From Pseudomonas anuradhapurensis (GTDB lineage: Bacteria > Pseudomonadota > Gammaproteobacteria > Pseudomonadales > Pseudomonadaceae), in NCBI RefSeq assembly GCF_014269225.2, contig NZ_CP077097.1, positions 2,739,001 to 2,803,000 on the forward strand: a stretch of DNA of 64,000 nt. The letters run 5' to 3'. Shown piece after piece: positions 27,789 through 37,738 of the stretch. The notes under the pieces are model-generated. The model was given only the letters and a program-made list of their open reading frames with translations. It was not told the origin of the DNA and ran no database searches. A program made the position numbers and the translations under genes. How positions within the stretch are numbered: position 1 is the first letter of the stretch; the number at the start of each line of letters is the position of its first letter.

Positions 27789-28475
27789 ATGAGCAAGAAA
27801 ATGCTGGTGGTGCTGACCAATACGGCCAAGTATCCGACCCTCAAGCGGGCAACCGGATTGTGGCTGGGGGAAGCCGTGCACTTTGTCGAAAAAGTCGAAA
27901 GCGCCGGCTACAAGGTCGATTATGTCAGCCCGCTGGGCGGCTACGTCCCCGTCGACCCGCACAGCCTGCAGATGGCCCCCGACCTCGACTGGCAGTGGTA
28001 TGACGACAAACGCTTCATGTCGCGCCTGGGCAGCACCTTGAGCCCTGGGCGGGTGAAGGCCACCGAATACTGCGTCATCTACTACACCGGCGGCCATGGG
28101 GTGATGTACGATTTTGCCGATAACCAGGCGCTGCAGGAGCTGGCGCGCCAGGTATATGAGAACGGCGGCATTGTCGCCGCAGTCTGCCACGGAGTTGCCG
28201 GCCTGCTGAACATCAAGCTCAGCGACCACAGCCTGTTGCTGAAGGAGCGCAAGGTAACCGGCTTCTCCAACACCGAGGAAAAGCTCGCCGAGCTGGACAA
28301 GGTGGTCCCGTTCCTGACGGAAAACGAGCTGGGTGCCCGTGGCGGCCACTACAGCAAGCATGAGGACCCGTGGATGCCGTACGTGGTGGTCGATGATCGG
28401 CTGATTACCGGGCAGAACCCGGCCTCCACCGCCCTGCTGGCCGAAAAGGTGTTAGCGAAACTGAAGCAGAGTTGA
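27789..28475 (+). CDS. DJ-1/PfpI family protein (Hsp31-like)
   Basis: A 228-residue protein of the class I glutamine-amidotransferase-like fold. The nucleophile elbow AAVCHGVAGLL carries C133 and H134, with GGHG at 101-104 and an early E28, the trio expected in Hsp31/DJ-1 glyoxalase-chaperones. GGGAG lies 7 nt before the ATG at 27789, so the GTG at 27783 is rejected. Likely roles are methylglyoxal detoxification or stress response. Confidence 0.88.
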   Translation: MSKKMLVVLTNTAKYPTLKRATGLWLGEAVHFVEKVESAGYKVDYVSPLGGYVPVDPHSLQMAPDLDWQWYDDKRFMSRLGSTLSPGRVKATEYCVIYYTGGHGVMYDFADNQALQELARQVYENGGIVAAVCHGVAGLLNIKLSDHSLLLKERKVTGFSNTEEKLAELDKVVPFLTENELGARGGHYSKHEDPWMPYVVVDDRLITGQNPASTALLAEKVLAKLKQS

Positions 28476-28500
28476 AGCTGACAACGAGCTTCGGCTTTTC
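28475..28500 (+). terminator. Possible weak terminator after the DJ-1 gene
   Basis: A 6-bp stem GAAGCT / AGCTTC starts at the stop codon of the DJ-1 gene and is followed by GGCTTTTCT. The stem is short, so this is a tentative call. Confidence 0.4.
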
Positions 28501-28607
28501 TGTAAAGCTGCAACACTTGTCGCCTACAGCCGACCTGTCATCAAGCACATAGGATCGATGCTGACCTGTTCACCCCGAACAGCAAGGGTCAACGGAGCGG
28601 CACGCCT

Positions 28608-29414
28608 ATGGCAAATATCATGATTCAAACTATCAATTGGCGAAAACTGTTGCTGATTCTGGCCATCGGCGTCATACCCGTGCTATCCGGGTTGCTGATG
28701 ATGAATTACCAACTGGAAAGGAAACTTGAAGAGAACGCCCAGATTTCCGTTCAGGAGGCGGTTTTCAGCATCGACCAGGCGCTGGGCCGCATGGAGGACA
28801 GCCTGGAGACAATCCTGCCGCTGGCCGGCAAACCCTGTGCCGAAGTGCTGGATGCGCTGGACCAGAGCGTCACCAGCAGCCCACACCTTCGCTCGTTGGC
28901 GCTGACCCGCGGGAAACAGGCGTATTGTGCGACCGACATGGACCCCTTGGAGTATATCTCCGCATTTTCCGAGTCCGGTCAGCGGGCGAAGCTGGTATTC
29001 GACGCCCCTTCGTCGCCCAACGCGGCGATTATCAAGATCCAGAAACCGCACAGCGATCCCGGTGTAATCGCAACCGCCTATGGTCGACTGTTGCGCGACG
29101 AACTACGCGGTTTCCAGGACGGCCTGACCTTGCTGGTGGAATTCAACGACCAGTACATCTGGAGCGACGGCGACAGCCGCGACCCACAACGTCCCTCGCA
29201 AGCCGAATACAACCACCGAGCAGTATCGGAAAAATATGGCTACGTGGTGATCGGGGGCTACGGCAATGGGTATACCGCCCAGGAGTTCCGCCTTTCCCTG
29301 CATCAGGTACTCCCCTCGCTGGTACTGGTCGGGGTCGCCAGCATGTTCATTACATACCTGGGCCTGCCCAGAACGCGCAAGAGAAAGGCAGATACCGCCG
29401 CCATCGATTCATGA
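28608..29414 (+). CDS. Stand-alone CSS-type periplasmic sensor, no output domain
   Basis: A 268-residue membrane protein: membrane segment (about 12-31), periplasmic region with Cys77 and Cys107, second membrane segment (about 235-252), and a short basic tail. It is clearly related to the N-terminal half of the CSS-EAL protein at 30810: both have WRxLL at the first segment, LLPLAGxPC or ILPLAGxPC around the first Cys, and YC at the second. The usual EAL domain is absent, and the CSS motif itself is altered to CAT. It may act as a partner of a full-length CSS-EAL protein. The stop lies 21 bp from the hpd stop. Confidence 0.75.
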   Translation: MANIMIQTINWRKLLLILAIGVIPVLSGLLMMNYQLERKLEENAQISVQEAVFSIDQALGRMEDSLETILPLAGKPCAEVLDALDQSVTSSPHLRSLALTRGKQAYCATDMDPLEYISAFSESGQRAKLVFDAPSSPNAAIIKIQKPHSDPGVIATAYGRLLRDELRGFQDGLTLLVEFNDQYIWSDGDSRDPQRPSQAEYNHRAVSEKYGYVVIGGYGNGYTAQEFRLSLHQVLPSLVLVGVASMFITYLGLPRTRKRKADTAAIDS

Positions 29415-29434
29415 CGGCGGTAACCCTTGGGCTA

Positions 29435-30511
29435 TCAGTCGGTGCTCAGCACACCACGGCGTACCTGGTCACGCTCGATGGACTCGAACAGTGCCTTGAA
29501 GTTGCCCTCACCAAAGCCATCATCCCCCTTACGCTGGATGAACTCGAAGAACACCGGGCCGAGCAGAGTTTCCGAAAAAATCTGCAACAGCAAGCGCTTG
29601 TCGCCAGGTTGCGAGGCGCCATCCAGCAAAATGCCCCGCGCCTTCAGTTCATCGACTGGCTCGCCATGGCCAGGCAGGCGCTCCTCAAGCATTTCGTAGT
29701 AGGTTTGCGGCGGTGCCGTCATGAAGCGCATGCCGAGGCCTTTCAGGGCATCCCAGGTCTTGAGCAGGTCATCGGTGAGGAAGGCCACGTGCTGGATGCC
29801 TTCGCCGTTGAACTGCATCAGGAACTCTTCGATCTGCCCGGCGCCCTTCGAAGACTCTTCGTTCAGGGGAATGCGGATCATGCCATCCGGTGCGGTCATG
29901 GCCTTGGATGTCAGGCCGGTGTATTCGCCCTTGATGTCGAAGTAGCGAATCTCGCGGAAGTTGAACAATTTCTCGTAGAAGCCGGCCCAGTACGCCATGC
30001 GCCCGCGATAAACGTTGTGGGTGAGGTGATCGATGATCTTCAGGCCGGCACCCACCGGGTTACGGTCCACGCCTTCGATGAACTTGAAGTCGATATCGTA
30101 GATCGAGCTGCCCTCTTCGAAGCGGTCGATCAGGTACAACGGTGCTCCGCCGATACCCTTGATGGCCGGCAGGCGCAGCTCCATCGGGCCGGTTTCGATT
30201 TCCACTGGCTGGGCGCCGAGTTCCAGGGCACGGGCATAGGCCTCATGGGCGTTGCGCACGCGGAACGCCATGCCACACACTGATGGGCCGTGTTCGGCGG
30301 CGAAGTACGAGGCGATGCTCTTGGGTTCGTTGTTCAGGATCAGGTTGATGCCGCCCTGGCGATACAGGTGCACATCCTTGGAACGGTGGGTAGCCACCTT
30401 GGTGAAGCCCAGCATCTGGAATACCGGCTCGAGTACGCCAGGCGCCGGCGAAGCCAGCTCGATGAATTCGAAGCCCATCAGGCCCATTGGATTGTCGAAG
30501 ATATCAGCCAT
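29435..30511 (-). CDS. hpd: 4-hydroxyphenylpyruvate dioxygenase
   Basis: A 358-residue Fe(II) dioxygenase that turns 4-hydroxyphenylpyruvate into homogentisate in tyrosine breakdown. The metal ligands are H162 (IIDHLTHNV), H241 (GIQHVAFL) and E323 (FFEFIQRKG), one residue offset from the P. fluorescens enzyme (161, 240, 322). The length matches the family. GAGGA lies 7 nt before the ATG. It stands alone, with no other homogentisate-pathway gene nearby. The 298-bp gap upstream (30512-30809) holds promoters for hpd and the divergent CSS-EAL gene but no motif I can name, apart from the repeat at 30734. Confidence 0.97.
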   Translation of the reverse strand: MADIFDNPMGLMGFEFIELASPAPGVLEPVFQMLGFTKVATHRSKDVHLYRQGGINLILNNEPKSIASYFAAEHGPSVCGMAFRVRNAHEAYARALELGAQPVEIETGPMELRLPAIKGIGGAPLYLIDRFEEGSSIYDIDFKFIEGVDRNPVGAGLKIIDHLTHNVYRGRMAYWAGFYEKLFNFREIRYFDIKGEYTGLTSKAMTAPDGMIRIPLNEESSKGAGQIEEFLMQFNGEGIQHVAFLTDDLLKTWDALKGLGMRFMTAPPQTYYEMLEERLPGHGEPVDELKARGILLDGASQPGDKRLLLQIFSETLLGPVFFEFIQRKGDDGFGEGNFKALFESIERDQVRRGVLSTD

Positions 30512-30733
30512 GTTCGTGTCCTCATCTGCAGCGAAAAATTAATGATTGCGTGGGATGTCGGACGGAAACGGCGGTGAGCAGGGGATTCCACGCACGCTGC
30601 GGGCGAGGAAATCACCTATGATCAGCTTGAACCCATGGTATGTCATATGGACCCATTCTCGGCGGGCTTGATCCTTCGGCATTGAAGGACCTTATTGTTG
30701 TATTCGTAAATCGATTCTACAGGGCGTAAATTG

Positions 30734-30772
30734 GTTTGTCGCGTTTTTAGTTGCTCATGCCTGCCGACAAAC
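30734..30772. promoter_or_regulatory. Inverted repeat GTTTGTCG / CGACAAAC before the CSS-EAL gene
   Basis: Two perfect 8-bp arms at 30734-30741 and 30765-30772, centres 31 bp apart, lie 38-76 bp before the CSS-EAL start. They could be an operator or a leader hairpin. No regulator is known. Confidence 0.35.
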
Positions 30773-30809
30773 GGCTATCCTCTGGTTTTATTCTTGCAGA
30801 TTAGCCAGC

Positions 30810-32396
30810 ATGCCCCTTACAGCCAAACGCCGCGCCGGCCTGACCTGGCGCACCCTGCTGCCCTGGGTCGTCGGCGTGCTGCCGGTGGTGTGCGGCCTGG
30901 CCGTGATGAACTGGCAGATCGAACGCGAAATGCAGGCCAGCAGCCAAGCCACCACTCGCCAGGTGGTGGCGCATGTCGAACGTATTCTCGACAACCTGTC
31001 CAGTGCTGCCGACTCCCTGCTGCCGCTTGCCGGCAGCCCGTGCGAGCAGGTCCAGCTCAGATTGCGCGCCGAGGTCACGCGCAACGCCTTCGTCCGCTCG
31101 ACCAACCTGTTCCGGCACAACACCCTTTATTGCACCTCGCTGTTCGGTGACTTCGACGAGCCCGTCAACGCTGGTAATTATGCCGACGGCAAGCTGTGGC
31201 TGATGGATGGCAACTCGGTCACCCCGGGCCATCCACTGCTGGTCTATCGGGCCAGCGACGATGACCAGGGCGCGATCAGCACGGTCGATGGTGAGCACCT
31301 GCTCACGGCGCTGCGCCTGATCGGCCCCGACGAAACGCTGCAGATCCGCGTGGGCAATGCCTGGCTGGGCAAGGATGGCATCGTGCACAAGGGCCAGCCC
31401 CCCGCCGCCGCCAAGGCGAATGTGCAGGTGGGCTCGACGCGTTACCCGTTCAGCGTGCAGGGTGGTTATGGCAGCGACAGGCCAGGCGAGCTATGGCGCA
31501 GCCACTACCCCGCCCTGTTCGGCCTGCTGCTGGTGTTGGGCGCGGTGTCCGCCCTGGTATGCCGCTGGCAGATACGCCGCATCACCTCGCCCCGTGCCGA
31601 GCTGCGCCGGGCCCTGGAGGCCGACGAGTTCCTGCCGTTCTTCCAGCCGGTCGTGCGCAAGGGTGATTACCGTTGGGCCGGCGCCGAGGTGCTGATGCGC
31701 TGGAATCACCCGCAGGAAGGCCTGGTGCGGCCCGACCTGTTCATCCCCTACGCCGAACACAGTGGGCAGATCGTCGCCATGACCCGCGCGCTGATGACTC
31801 ACACGGCACACAACCTGGCACCGTATGCCGGGCTGCTGGAAGACGGCTTCCATATCGGCATCAACATCACCGCCGACCATTGTCGCGACTTCAGCCTGCT
31901 GGATGACTGCCGTACCTTCCTCCAGCACTTCCCACCTGGCCGGGTGGTGCTTACCCTGGAGCTGACCGAGCGCAAGCTGATCGAGGCCACCCCGGTGACT
32001 CTGGAACTGTTCGAAAAGCTGGACGCCATGGGTGTGAAAATTGCCCTCGACGACTTCGGTACCGGCCAGTCCAGCCTCAACTACTTGCGCCAGTTCAAGG
32101 TCGACTACCTGAAAATCGACCAGAGCTTCGTCGCCATGATCGGTGGCGACGCGCTGTCGGTGCATATCCTCGACACCATCATCGAGCTATCGGCCAAGCT
32201 GGGGCTGGGCATTGTCGCCGAGGGTGTGGAAACCGAAGCCCAGCGCGACTACCTGGCCCGTCACCACGTGGACTACCAGCAAGGCTACCTGTACGCCAGG
32301 CCCATGCCGGCGGCCGCGTTCCTCGAAGCGCTGGCCGCACATGCGAGCGCATCGCGGTTGCCGCAAGCTGCGCCCCCTGAGATCATGCGCGGCTGA
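30810..32396 (+). CDS. CSS-EAL c-di-GMP phosphodiesterase
   Basis: A 528-residue inner-membrane protein: membrane segment (about 16-34), periplasmic CSS domain with Cys78 and Cys108 (YCTSLFG), second segment (about 233-250), cytoplasmic EAL domain (about 265-510). The signature reads E293-V-L, and the catalytic set is intact: NITADH, LELTERKL, DDFGTGQSSL, KIDQSF and IVAEGVET. It should break c-di-GMP down to pGpG; in this family, loss of the periplasmic disulfide by DsbA/DsbB activity controls the enzyme. The ribosome binding site is weak. Confidence 0.9.
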   Translation: MPLTAKRRAGLTWRTLLPWVVGVLPVVCGLAVMNWQIEREMQASSQATTRQVVAHVERILDNLSSAADSLLPLAGSPCEQVQLRLRAEVTRNAFVRSTNLFRHNTLYCTSLFGDFDEPVNAGNYADGKLWLMDGNSVTPGHPLLVYRASDDDQGAISTVDGEHLLTALRLIGPDETLQIRVGNAWLGKDGIVHKGQPPAAAKANVQVGSTRYPFSVQGGYGSDRPGELWRSHYPALFGLLLVLGAVSALVCRWQIRRITSPRAELRRALEADEFLPFFQPVVRKGDYRWAGAEVLMRWNHPQEGLVRPDLFIPYAEHSGQIVAMTRALMTHTAHNLAPYAGLLEDGFHIGINITADHCRDFSLLDDCRTFLQHFPPGRVVLTLELTERKLIEATPVTLELFEKLDAMGVKIALDDFGTGQSSLNYLRQFKVDYLKIDQSFVAMIGGDALSVHILDTIIELSAKLGLGIVAEGVETEAQRDYLARHHVDYQQGYLYARPMPAAAFLEALAAHASASRLPQAAPPEIMRG

Positions 32397-32428
32397 TCCA
32401 GCCGCTCAACTCCCAATTCGAGGCATTC

Positions 32429-33316
32429 GTGTCAAAAGGCATTCTCTCGTCGGTCATGGCGTCCTTTCTGTTCGCCGTGATGTACTTCTATACCTCGCTG
32501 CTCACACCGCTCGACGGCGAGGAAATCTTCGGCTGGCGCACGCTGCTGACCTTGCCTTGCCTCACCCTGTTCATGCTGGTCTCGCAAGACTGGAAACGGG
32601 TCGCCGAACTGCTCGCCCGGGTGAGACACACGCCGCTGCTGGCGTTGGGCATGATCGGCACATCATGGCTGATGGGTGTGCAGTTGTGGCTGTTCCTATG
32701 GGCGCCCCTGCACGGGCGCAGCCTGGAAGTGTCGATGGGCTACTTCCTGCTGCCGCTGGCGATGGTCCTGACCGGGCGGCTGGTCTACGGCGAGCGGCTG
32801 TCCCGCCTGCAAAAGGTGGCGGTGGCGTGTGCCGCGCTAGGCGTAGGACACGAACTGTTCCAGCATGGCAGTTTTGCCTGGGAAACCCTGGTGGTAACGA
32901 TCGGCTACCCCATCTACTTCGTGTTGCGCCGGCGCTGCCGTACAGACCACCTGGGTGGCCTGTGGTGCGACATGTGCCTGCTGTTGCCGTGGGCATTGTA
33001 TTTCGTCCTCCAGGGGCCGCTTTCGACAGCCGACCTGCAGGCACACCCCGGGCTGTATGCGCTGATTCCGATCCTCGGAGCGATCAGCGCTTCAGCCCTG
33101 ATCGCCTATGTCCTGGCCAGCCGCTTGCTGCCCTTCAGCCTGTTCGGCCTGCTCAGCTATGTCGAACCGGTGCTGTTGGTAGGTGTGGCACTGCTGCTCG
33201 GCGAAACCATCGGCCCGGACCAATGGCTGACCTACCTGCCGATCTGGGCCGCGGTACTGGTGCTGATCCTCGAAGGGTTCAGGCACCTGCTACGTCAACG
33301 GCGTCGTTCGGCGTAA
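32429..33316 (+). CDS. EamA/RarD family transporter
   Basis: A 295-residue protein with about ten hydrophobic segments, of the drug/metabolite transporter superfamily. [11 protein letters not shown] and the C-terminal [12 protein letters not shown] are RarD-like (E. coli RarD is chloramphenicol-linked). The start is a GTG with GAGG upstream. The substrate is unknown. The 3' end overlaps the convergent TerC-CBS gene by 38 bp. Confidence 0.85.
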   Translation: MSKGILSSVMASFLFAVMYFYTSLLTPLDGEEIFGWRTLLTLPCLTLFMLVSQDWKRVAELLARVRHTPLLALGMIGTSWLMGVQLWLFLWAPLHGRSLEVSMGYFLLPLAMVLTGRLVYGERLSRLQKVAVACAALGVGHELFQHGSFAWETLVVTIGYPIYFVLRRRCRTDHLGGLWCDMCLLLPWALYFVLQGPLSTADLQAHPGLYALIPILGAISASALIAYVLASRLLPFSLFGLLSYVEPVLLVGVALLLGETIGPDQWLTYLPIWAAVLVLILEGFRHLLRQRRRSA

Positions 33317-34850
33317 GCCGAACCTGGCGCACACGCCGTTCTTCAACCGCCTCCACGATCAGCGTCCAGCCATTCCAGGCCAGGCGGTCGCCGACCACCG
33401 GCAAGCGGTCAAGCAGGCTCATCACCAGGCCCGCAAGGGTCTGGTAGTCCTCGGTGGCGCGGGCGCTGAAACCGGTGCGTGCCTGCACCTGGCTCAGGTT
33501 CACCGCACCGCTGACCACGAAGCCCGCGCCGTCCTGGACGATGCCCGGCCCTTCAACCTCGCTGGCATCGGGCAGTTCACCGGCGATCGACTCGAGGATG
33601 TCGGTCATGGTCAGCAGGCCGGTAAAGTCACCGAACTCGTTGACCACGAAGGCAATGTGGGTGGACTGGCCACGCATCTGTTCCAGGGCGTTGAGGATGC
33701 TGAAGCTTTCCAGCAGGTTCAATGGCGCCCGTGCCATGCCCTCCAGGTCCGGCTGGTTGCCCGACAGCAGTTCCTTGAGCAGTTCCTTCTTGTGCACGAA
33801 GCCCAGTGGCTCGTCCACGCGCCCATCGCGGATCAACGGCAGGCGCGAGTACGGCGAATTGGCCAGGGCCTGGGCAATGGCGTCGGCCGGCTGCGCCAGG
33901 TCGATCACATCGACCTCGGCGCGTGCCGTCATCACCGTGCGGATCGGCCGCTCGGCCAGGTTCAGCACGCCGCTGATCATCACCCGCTCACGGCGGTCGA
34001 ACACGACCTGTTCCCCACCGCCGTCGACCAGGTCGGCGATTTCTTCGCCCACCTCGTCAGCCTCGACCCGGCGGCCACCCAGCAGGCGCAGCACGGCATG
34101 CGCAGTACGCTCACGCAATGGCCGATGCTGCTGCAGGCTGCGCTTGCGGCGGGCACGGGCCAGCTGGTTGAACAGCTCGATCAGGATGGAGAAGCCGATC
34201 GCCGCGTACAGGTAGCCCTTCGGGATATGGAAGCCGAGGCCTTCGGCGGTCAGGCTGAAGCCGATCATCATCAGGAAGCCCAGGCACAGCATGATCACCG
34301 TGGGGTGGGCGTTGACGAAGCGGGTCAGCGGCTTGCTGGCGACAATCATGATGCCGATCGAGAAGATCACCGCGATCATCATCACCGACAGCTGTTCAAC
34401 CATGCCCACAGCGGTGATGACCGCGTCCAGCGAGAACACCGCGTCGAGCACCACGATCTGCGCCACGATCGGCCAGAACGCGGCATGGCGTACCGCGCCG
34501 CTGGCCTGGGCCACATGACCTTCCAGCCGTTCATGCAGCTCCATGGTGGCCTTGAACAGCAGGAACACGCCGCCGAACAGCATGATCAGGTCACGGCCGG
34601 AGAAGCTGTTGTCGAACACCTCGAACAACGGCGCGGTCAAGGTGACCATCCAGGAAATGCTGGCCAACAGGCCCAGGCGCATGATCAGCGCCAGGCTCAG
34701 GCCGATTACCCGTGCGCGGTCGCGCTGATGCGGCGGCAGCTTGTCGGCGAGGATGGCGATGAACACCAGGTTGTCGATGCCCAGCACCAATTCGAGGACG
34801 ATAAGCGTCAACAGGCCCAGCCAGGCCGTGGGGTCGGCTAGCCATTCCAT
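33279..34850 (-). CDS. TerC-CBS-CorC membrane protein (YegH/YoaE type)
   Basis: A 523-residue protein. The N-terminal TerC part (about 1-230) has seven or more segments with the acidic motifs [12 protein letters not shown] and [16 protein letters not shown], thought to bind divalent metal such as Mn(II). A pair of CBS domains (about 295-420) and a CorC/HlyC transporter-associated domain (about 435-515) follow. The role is likely metal export or metallation of exported proteins. I looked for a yybP-ykoY manganese riboswitch in the 248-bp gap upstream and did not see a convincing one. Confidence 0.88.
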   Translation of the reverse strand: MEWLADPTAWLGLLTLIVLELVLGIDNLVFIAILADKLPPHQRDRARVIGLSLALIMRLGLLASISWMVTLTAPLFEVFDNSFSGRDLIMLFGGVFLLFKATMELHERLEGHVAQASGAVRHAAFWPIVAQIVVLDAVFSLDAVITAVGMVEQLSVMMIAVIFSIGIMIVASKPLTRFVNAHPTVIMLCLGFLMMIGFSLTAEGLGFHIPKGYLYAAIGFSILIELFNQLARARRKRSLQQHRPLRERTAHAVLRLLGGRRVEADEVGEEIADLVDGGGEQVVFDRRERVMISGVLNLAERPIRTVMTARAEVDVIDLAQPADAIAQALANSPYSRLPLIRDGRVDEPLGFVHKKELLKELLSGNQPDLEGMARAPLNLLESFSILNALEQMRGQSTHIAFVVNEFGDFTGLLTMTDILESIAGELPDASEVEGPGIVQDGAGFVVSGAVNLSQVQARTGFSARATEDYQTLAGLVMSLLDRLPVVGDRLAWNGWTLIVEAVEERRVRQVRLTPNDAVDVAGA

Positions 34851-35098
34851 TAGCGGATACTCAGGTGGGCAGCGTCACGAGGACGAGGAAAGAAGGGCTG
34901 TAAAAGCCGGGGACTGGGGGGCTCCGCGAAGGTGCTCATAGGGACCTTGATAGCAAATAGGAAATGAGATCGTACAGACTGGGAAGCTGCGCTTGATAAC
35001 GGAAAACTATTACAAAACCTGTAACCACTGATCGCTGCAAACCGCTGGCCCGACGTTGGGTACTTTTCTTCAATACCACCGGCCGTCGATACCCGAGG

Positions 35099-35740
35099 AT
35101 GAAGCCTTCTCCCAACCAAACGGATTTCCTCATGAGCCTGTCCCTGTCCATGGCCGCCTTCGCACTGGCGGCTTCGATCTCCCCCGGCCCGGTCAACATC
35201 GTCGCGCTGGGCAGCGGTGCCCGCCATGGCCTGCGCGCCAGCCTGGCCCACGTGGCCGGCGCCACGCTGGGCTTCTGTCTGCTGCTGGTGCTGGTCGGCC
35301 TGGGCCTGCACCAGTTGCTGCTGCGCTGGCCGGTACTGGGCCTGCTGTTGCACTGGGGCGGTGTGGCGTTCCTGCTGTACATGGCTTGGAAACTGGCTGG
35401 CGACGATGGGCAACTGGACAGCAAGCACCCGCTGCGCGCACCTTCGGCGTGGCACGGCGCGGCAATGCAATGGCTCAATCCCAAGGCCTGGCTGGCAGCG
35501 GTGTCCGGGGTTGGCGCCTACACCGGCGGCGAGCAGCACTTGCTGTGGCTGTTTGCCTGGATCTACGGGCCGATCTGTTTCCTTTCGGTGGGCAGCTGGG
35601 CGTGGGCAGGCAGCGTGATCCGGCAGTATCTGGACAACCCACGGCAACTGCGCCGGCTGAATCGGGGCTTGGCCGTGTTGTTGGTGGGTAGCGCGGTCTA
35701 CCTGGTCCTTCAAGGCCAGCAAGGGGCGGCATTGCGGTAA
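35099..35740 (+). CDS. LysE family exporter
   Basis: A 213-residue protein with about six hydrophobic segments and the signature SISPGPVN (about 26-33), plus MQWLNPKAW in the second half. It exports amino acids or related metabolites. The ATG at 35099 follows GAGG too closely; the ATG at 35132 (MSLSLSM) may be the true start. It overlaps the convergent AraC regulator by 31 bp, a common pairing for LysE exporters, although usually the two are divergent. Confidence 0.87.
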   Translation: MKPSPNQTDFLMSLSLSMAAFALAASISPGPVNIVALGSGARHGLRASLAHVAGATLGFCLLLVLVGLGLHQLLLRWPVLGLLLHWGGVAFLLYMAWKLAGDDGQLDSKHPLRAPSAWHGAAMQWLNPKAWLAAVSGVGAYTGGEQHLLWLFAWIYGPICFLSVGSWAWAGSVIRQYLDNPRQLRRLNRGLAVLLVGSAVYLVLQGQQGAALR

Positions 35741-36501
35741 TGCCCGGGGGTCGCCGCCAGGTGCTGCTTGAACGCCCGCTGCAGGTGTGCCTGGTCGGCA
35801 AACCCGGCTTCCTGCGCCACCTCGGCAATGGCCCGGCCCTGGCGCAACTGCGCCCTGGCCAATTGCACGCGCTGGTCGAGCAGGTAGCCATGCGGCGTCA
35901 GGCCGAAGCGCTGGCGGAATGCGCGGATCAGATAGGAGCGTGACAGACCGCAGGCGGCGCAGATGTCTTCCAGGCTGAGCGGGTCGCTGCGATGGACACG
36001 GATGAACTCAGCCGCGGCGTCCAACCGCGGGTTACCCGCCTCGGGCACACCGCTATTGCCGCCGAGCAGGCCCGGCAATGCGGCAAACAGGGCCGCCAGG
36101 CGGCTTTCGCGGTCTGGCACGTTGCCATCGAACAGGTCGGCAAACAGCTGCAACAGCCGCCGGTACAATTCCGGCGAATGACTCCAGGCCTGGGCCGGCA
36201 AGGCAAACCCCTGCGCCTGCAACCAGGGCATGTCGACGAACAGCATCAGGTACGACCATGCTTCCCCGGCAATGGGGTTGCAGGCATGCACCACGCCTGG
36301 GTTCATCAGCACCGTGGTACCTGCTGCCACCTCGAGCTGCCGGTCACCGTTCAGGTAGGTGCTGCGCCCGCCGGTGATCACACCGAGGGAAAAGCTTTCA
36401 TGAGAGTGCGCGGCGTAACACACCTGGCGCCCATCCCCTACCCGCCGGGCTTCGACGAAGGGCAACGCGGAATCGCGCCAAAACCTTGATACTTCGATCA
36501 T
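35710..36501 (-). CDS. AraC family transcriptional regulator
   Basis: A 263-residue regulator: an N-terminal cupin-like AraC ligand domain (about 15-110, with HSHESFSLGVI and LMNPGVVHACNP) and a C-terminal double helix-turn-helix (about 165-258, ending VAQEAGFADQAHLQRAFKQHLAATPGHY). It probably controls the LysE exporter with which it overlaps tail to tail. Confidence 0.9.
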   Translation of the reverse strand: MIEVSRFWRDSALPFVEARRVGDGRQVCYAAHSHESFSLGVITGGRSTYLNGDRQLEVAAGTTVLMNPGVVHACNPIAGEAWSYLMLFVDMPWLQAQGFALPAQAWSHSPELYRRLLQLFADLFDGNVPDRESRLAALFAALPGLLGGNSGVPEAGNPRLDAAAEFIRVHRSDPLSLEDICAACGLSRSYLIRAFRQRFGLTPHGYLLDQRVQLARAQLRQGRAIAEVAQEAGFADQAHLQRAFKQHLAATPGHYRNAAPCWP

Positions 36502-36537
36502 CCCTCGCCCCGCTCGCCGCTGTCATGCATCCGGATA

Positions 36538-37665
36538 CTACACAGTATGCCGGGGAAACAGGTCGAGTGTTCGTTCCACTTCGCCAATATCAATCGTAAA
36601 ACCATCGCCTTCCGGTGTCCCCACCACAAAGCCGAAATGTTGGTCGTCACGATCCGTGAGGTACTTGTAGTAGCTGACGAACCGGTTCGGCGGCTGCAAG
36701 GTCAGCAGGCAGCCGCCGGGTTGCAGTACGTTCACGCCGTGCACCAGCTGACTACCCTCCACCCCCATCACCACCCTCGCCCCGGCACAGGCCGCCACGA
36801 TAGTGGGTACATCGCACTTCAGCGGATTGACAATGCGAAAGCCGCGGGTGGCGCTCAAATGCTCGGCCAGCGCCAGCTCATTGCGCAACAGGCGCAAGTC
36901 ACCGTCACTACCGCGCAGCAGGAACACACCAGGGTGGGAAGCATGCGCCACATGCGCCAGCAACTTTTCGCCCATGGCCCGGTAGCGAGCATGTCGGCTG
37001 CGGTTGTTGGACAGATCATCGAACAGCACCAGTTCCCGGAAGAACGCACTGCGCAAGCGCAGCGGTCTCATCTCCAGCCAGTCTTCATAGGCCTGCACCT
37101 GGGGATACAGTGGGAATCTGGCCGAAGGCGCCGTGGTCACCGGTACGCCCTCGTTGCGGGCCAACGCATAGGTCGGGCAATCTTCCATCAGCCAGGTGCC
37201 GAACCAGGTATTGCCGTTCTGCGTGCAGTAGATCGCCGCGCGGTCGACTTCGCGGTCCACGGTGATGGTTGGAAAAGTGCGAGGCTTCAGCGACAGCCAG
37301 TGGCTGGCCTTGCCCTTGTACAATGCCCCCTCGACCAACCACACATCTTTGAACAGGTACCCCCGGGTCGGCCCTTGCTGCATGCTGATGCCGCCCCGCA
37401 TGGTAGGACCCGGGTGTACGTACGGATAGAAACGCTTGCCTTCCCAGCCCGTCACTCGCTCCAGTTGACCTGGCAGATAAATGGCCGGTGGCGAGACCGT
37501 GGTTTCGCCCGGGGCAATGTCCCAGCTTTTGTCCGCGATGCTCTTGAGGTCGATGAAGCTGCGCCCGCCCAGCCGTTTGCGCACCATGTTGCAATAGGCG
37601 GCCAAGGTCCAGGTGTGCTGCCTGGCTGGCGCTGGTGTGCCGGACTGCGAGATGTCGCTCTCCAT
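36538..37665 (-). CDS. GT61 family glycosyltransferase (DUF563)
   Basis: A 375-residue protein of the DUF563/GT61 type. The C-terminal part has VVMGVEGSQLVHGVNVLQPGG-like text (about 300-330), the family hallmark around the glycan-binding loop, and an upstream FFRELVLFDD. GGGAG lies 7 nt before the ATG at 37665; a longer open frame to 38052 lacks support. Homologues attach sugars such as xylose to polysaccharides or lipopolysaccharide. It is 73 bp downstream of a FemAB/GNAT-like acyltransferase in the same direction, so they may form a two-gene glycan-modifying unit. Confidence 0.78.
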   Translation of the reverse strand: MESDISQSGTPAPARQHTWTLAAYCNMVRKRLGGRSFIDLKSIADKSWDIAPGETTVSPPAIYLPGQLERVTGWEGKRFYPYVHPGPTMRGGISMQQGPTRGYLFKDVWLVEGALYKGKASHWLSLKPRTFPTITVDREVDRAAIYCTQNGNTWFGTWLMEDCPTYALARNEGVPVTTAPSARFPLYPQVQAYEDWLEMRPLRLRSAFFRELVLFDDLSNNRSRHARYRAMGEKLLAHVAHASHPGVFLLRGSDGDLRLLRNELALAEHLSATRGFRIVNPLKCDVPTIVAACAGARVVMGVEGSQLVHGVNVLQPGGCLLTLQPPNRFVSYYKYLTDRDDQHFGFVVGTPEGDGFTIDIGEVERTLDLFPRHTV

Positions 37666-37738
37666 GAAGCTGCTCCCTTGGTGAAGAGGCCAGAAGAATT
37701 TTGGCGCAACGTGCCAGATCAACACGACTTGGATATCT

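Noticed and set aside
34851..35098. Possible yybP-ykoY manganese riboswitch before the TerC-CBS gene
   Set aside because: TerC genes often carry one, but I could not find the conserved paired core on the minus strand.
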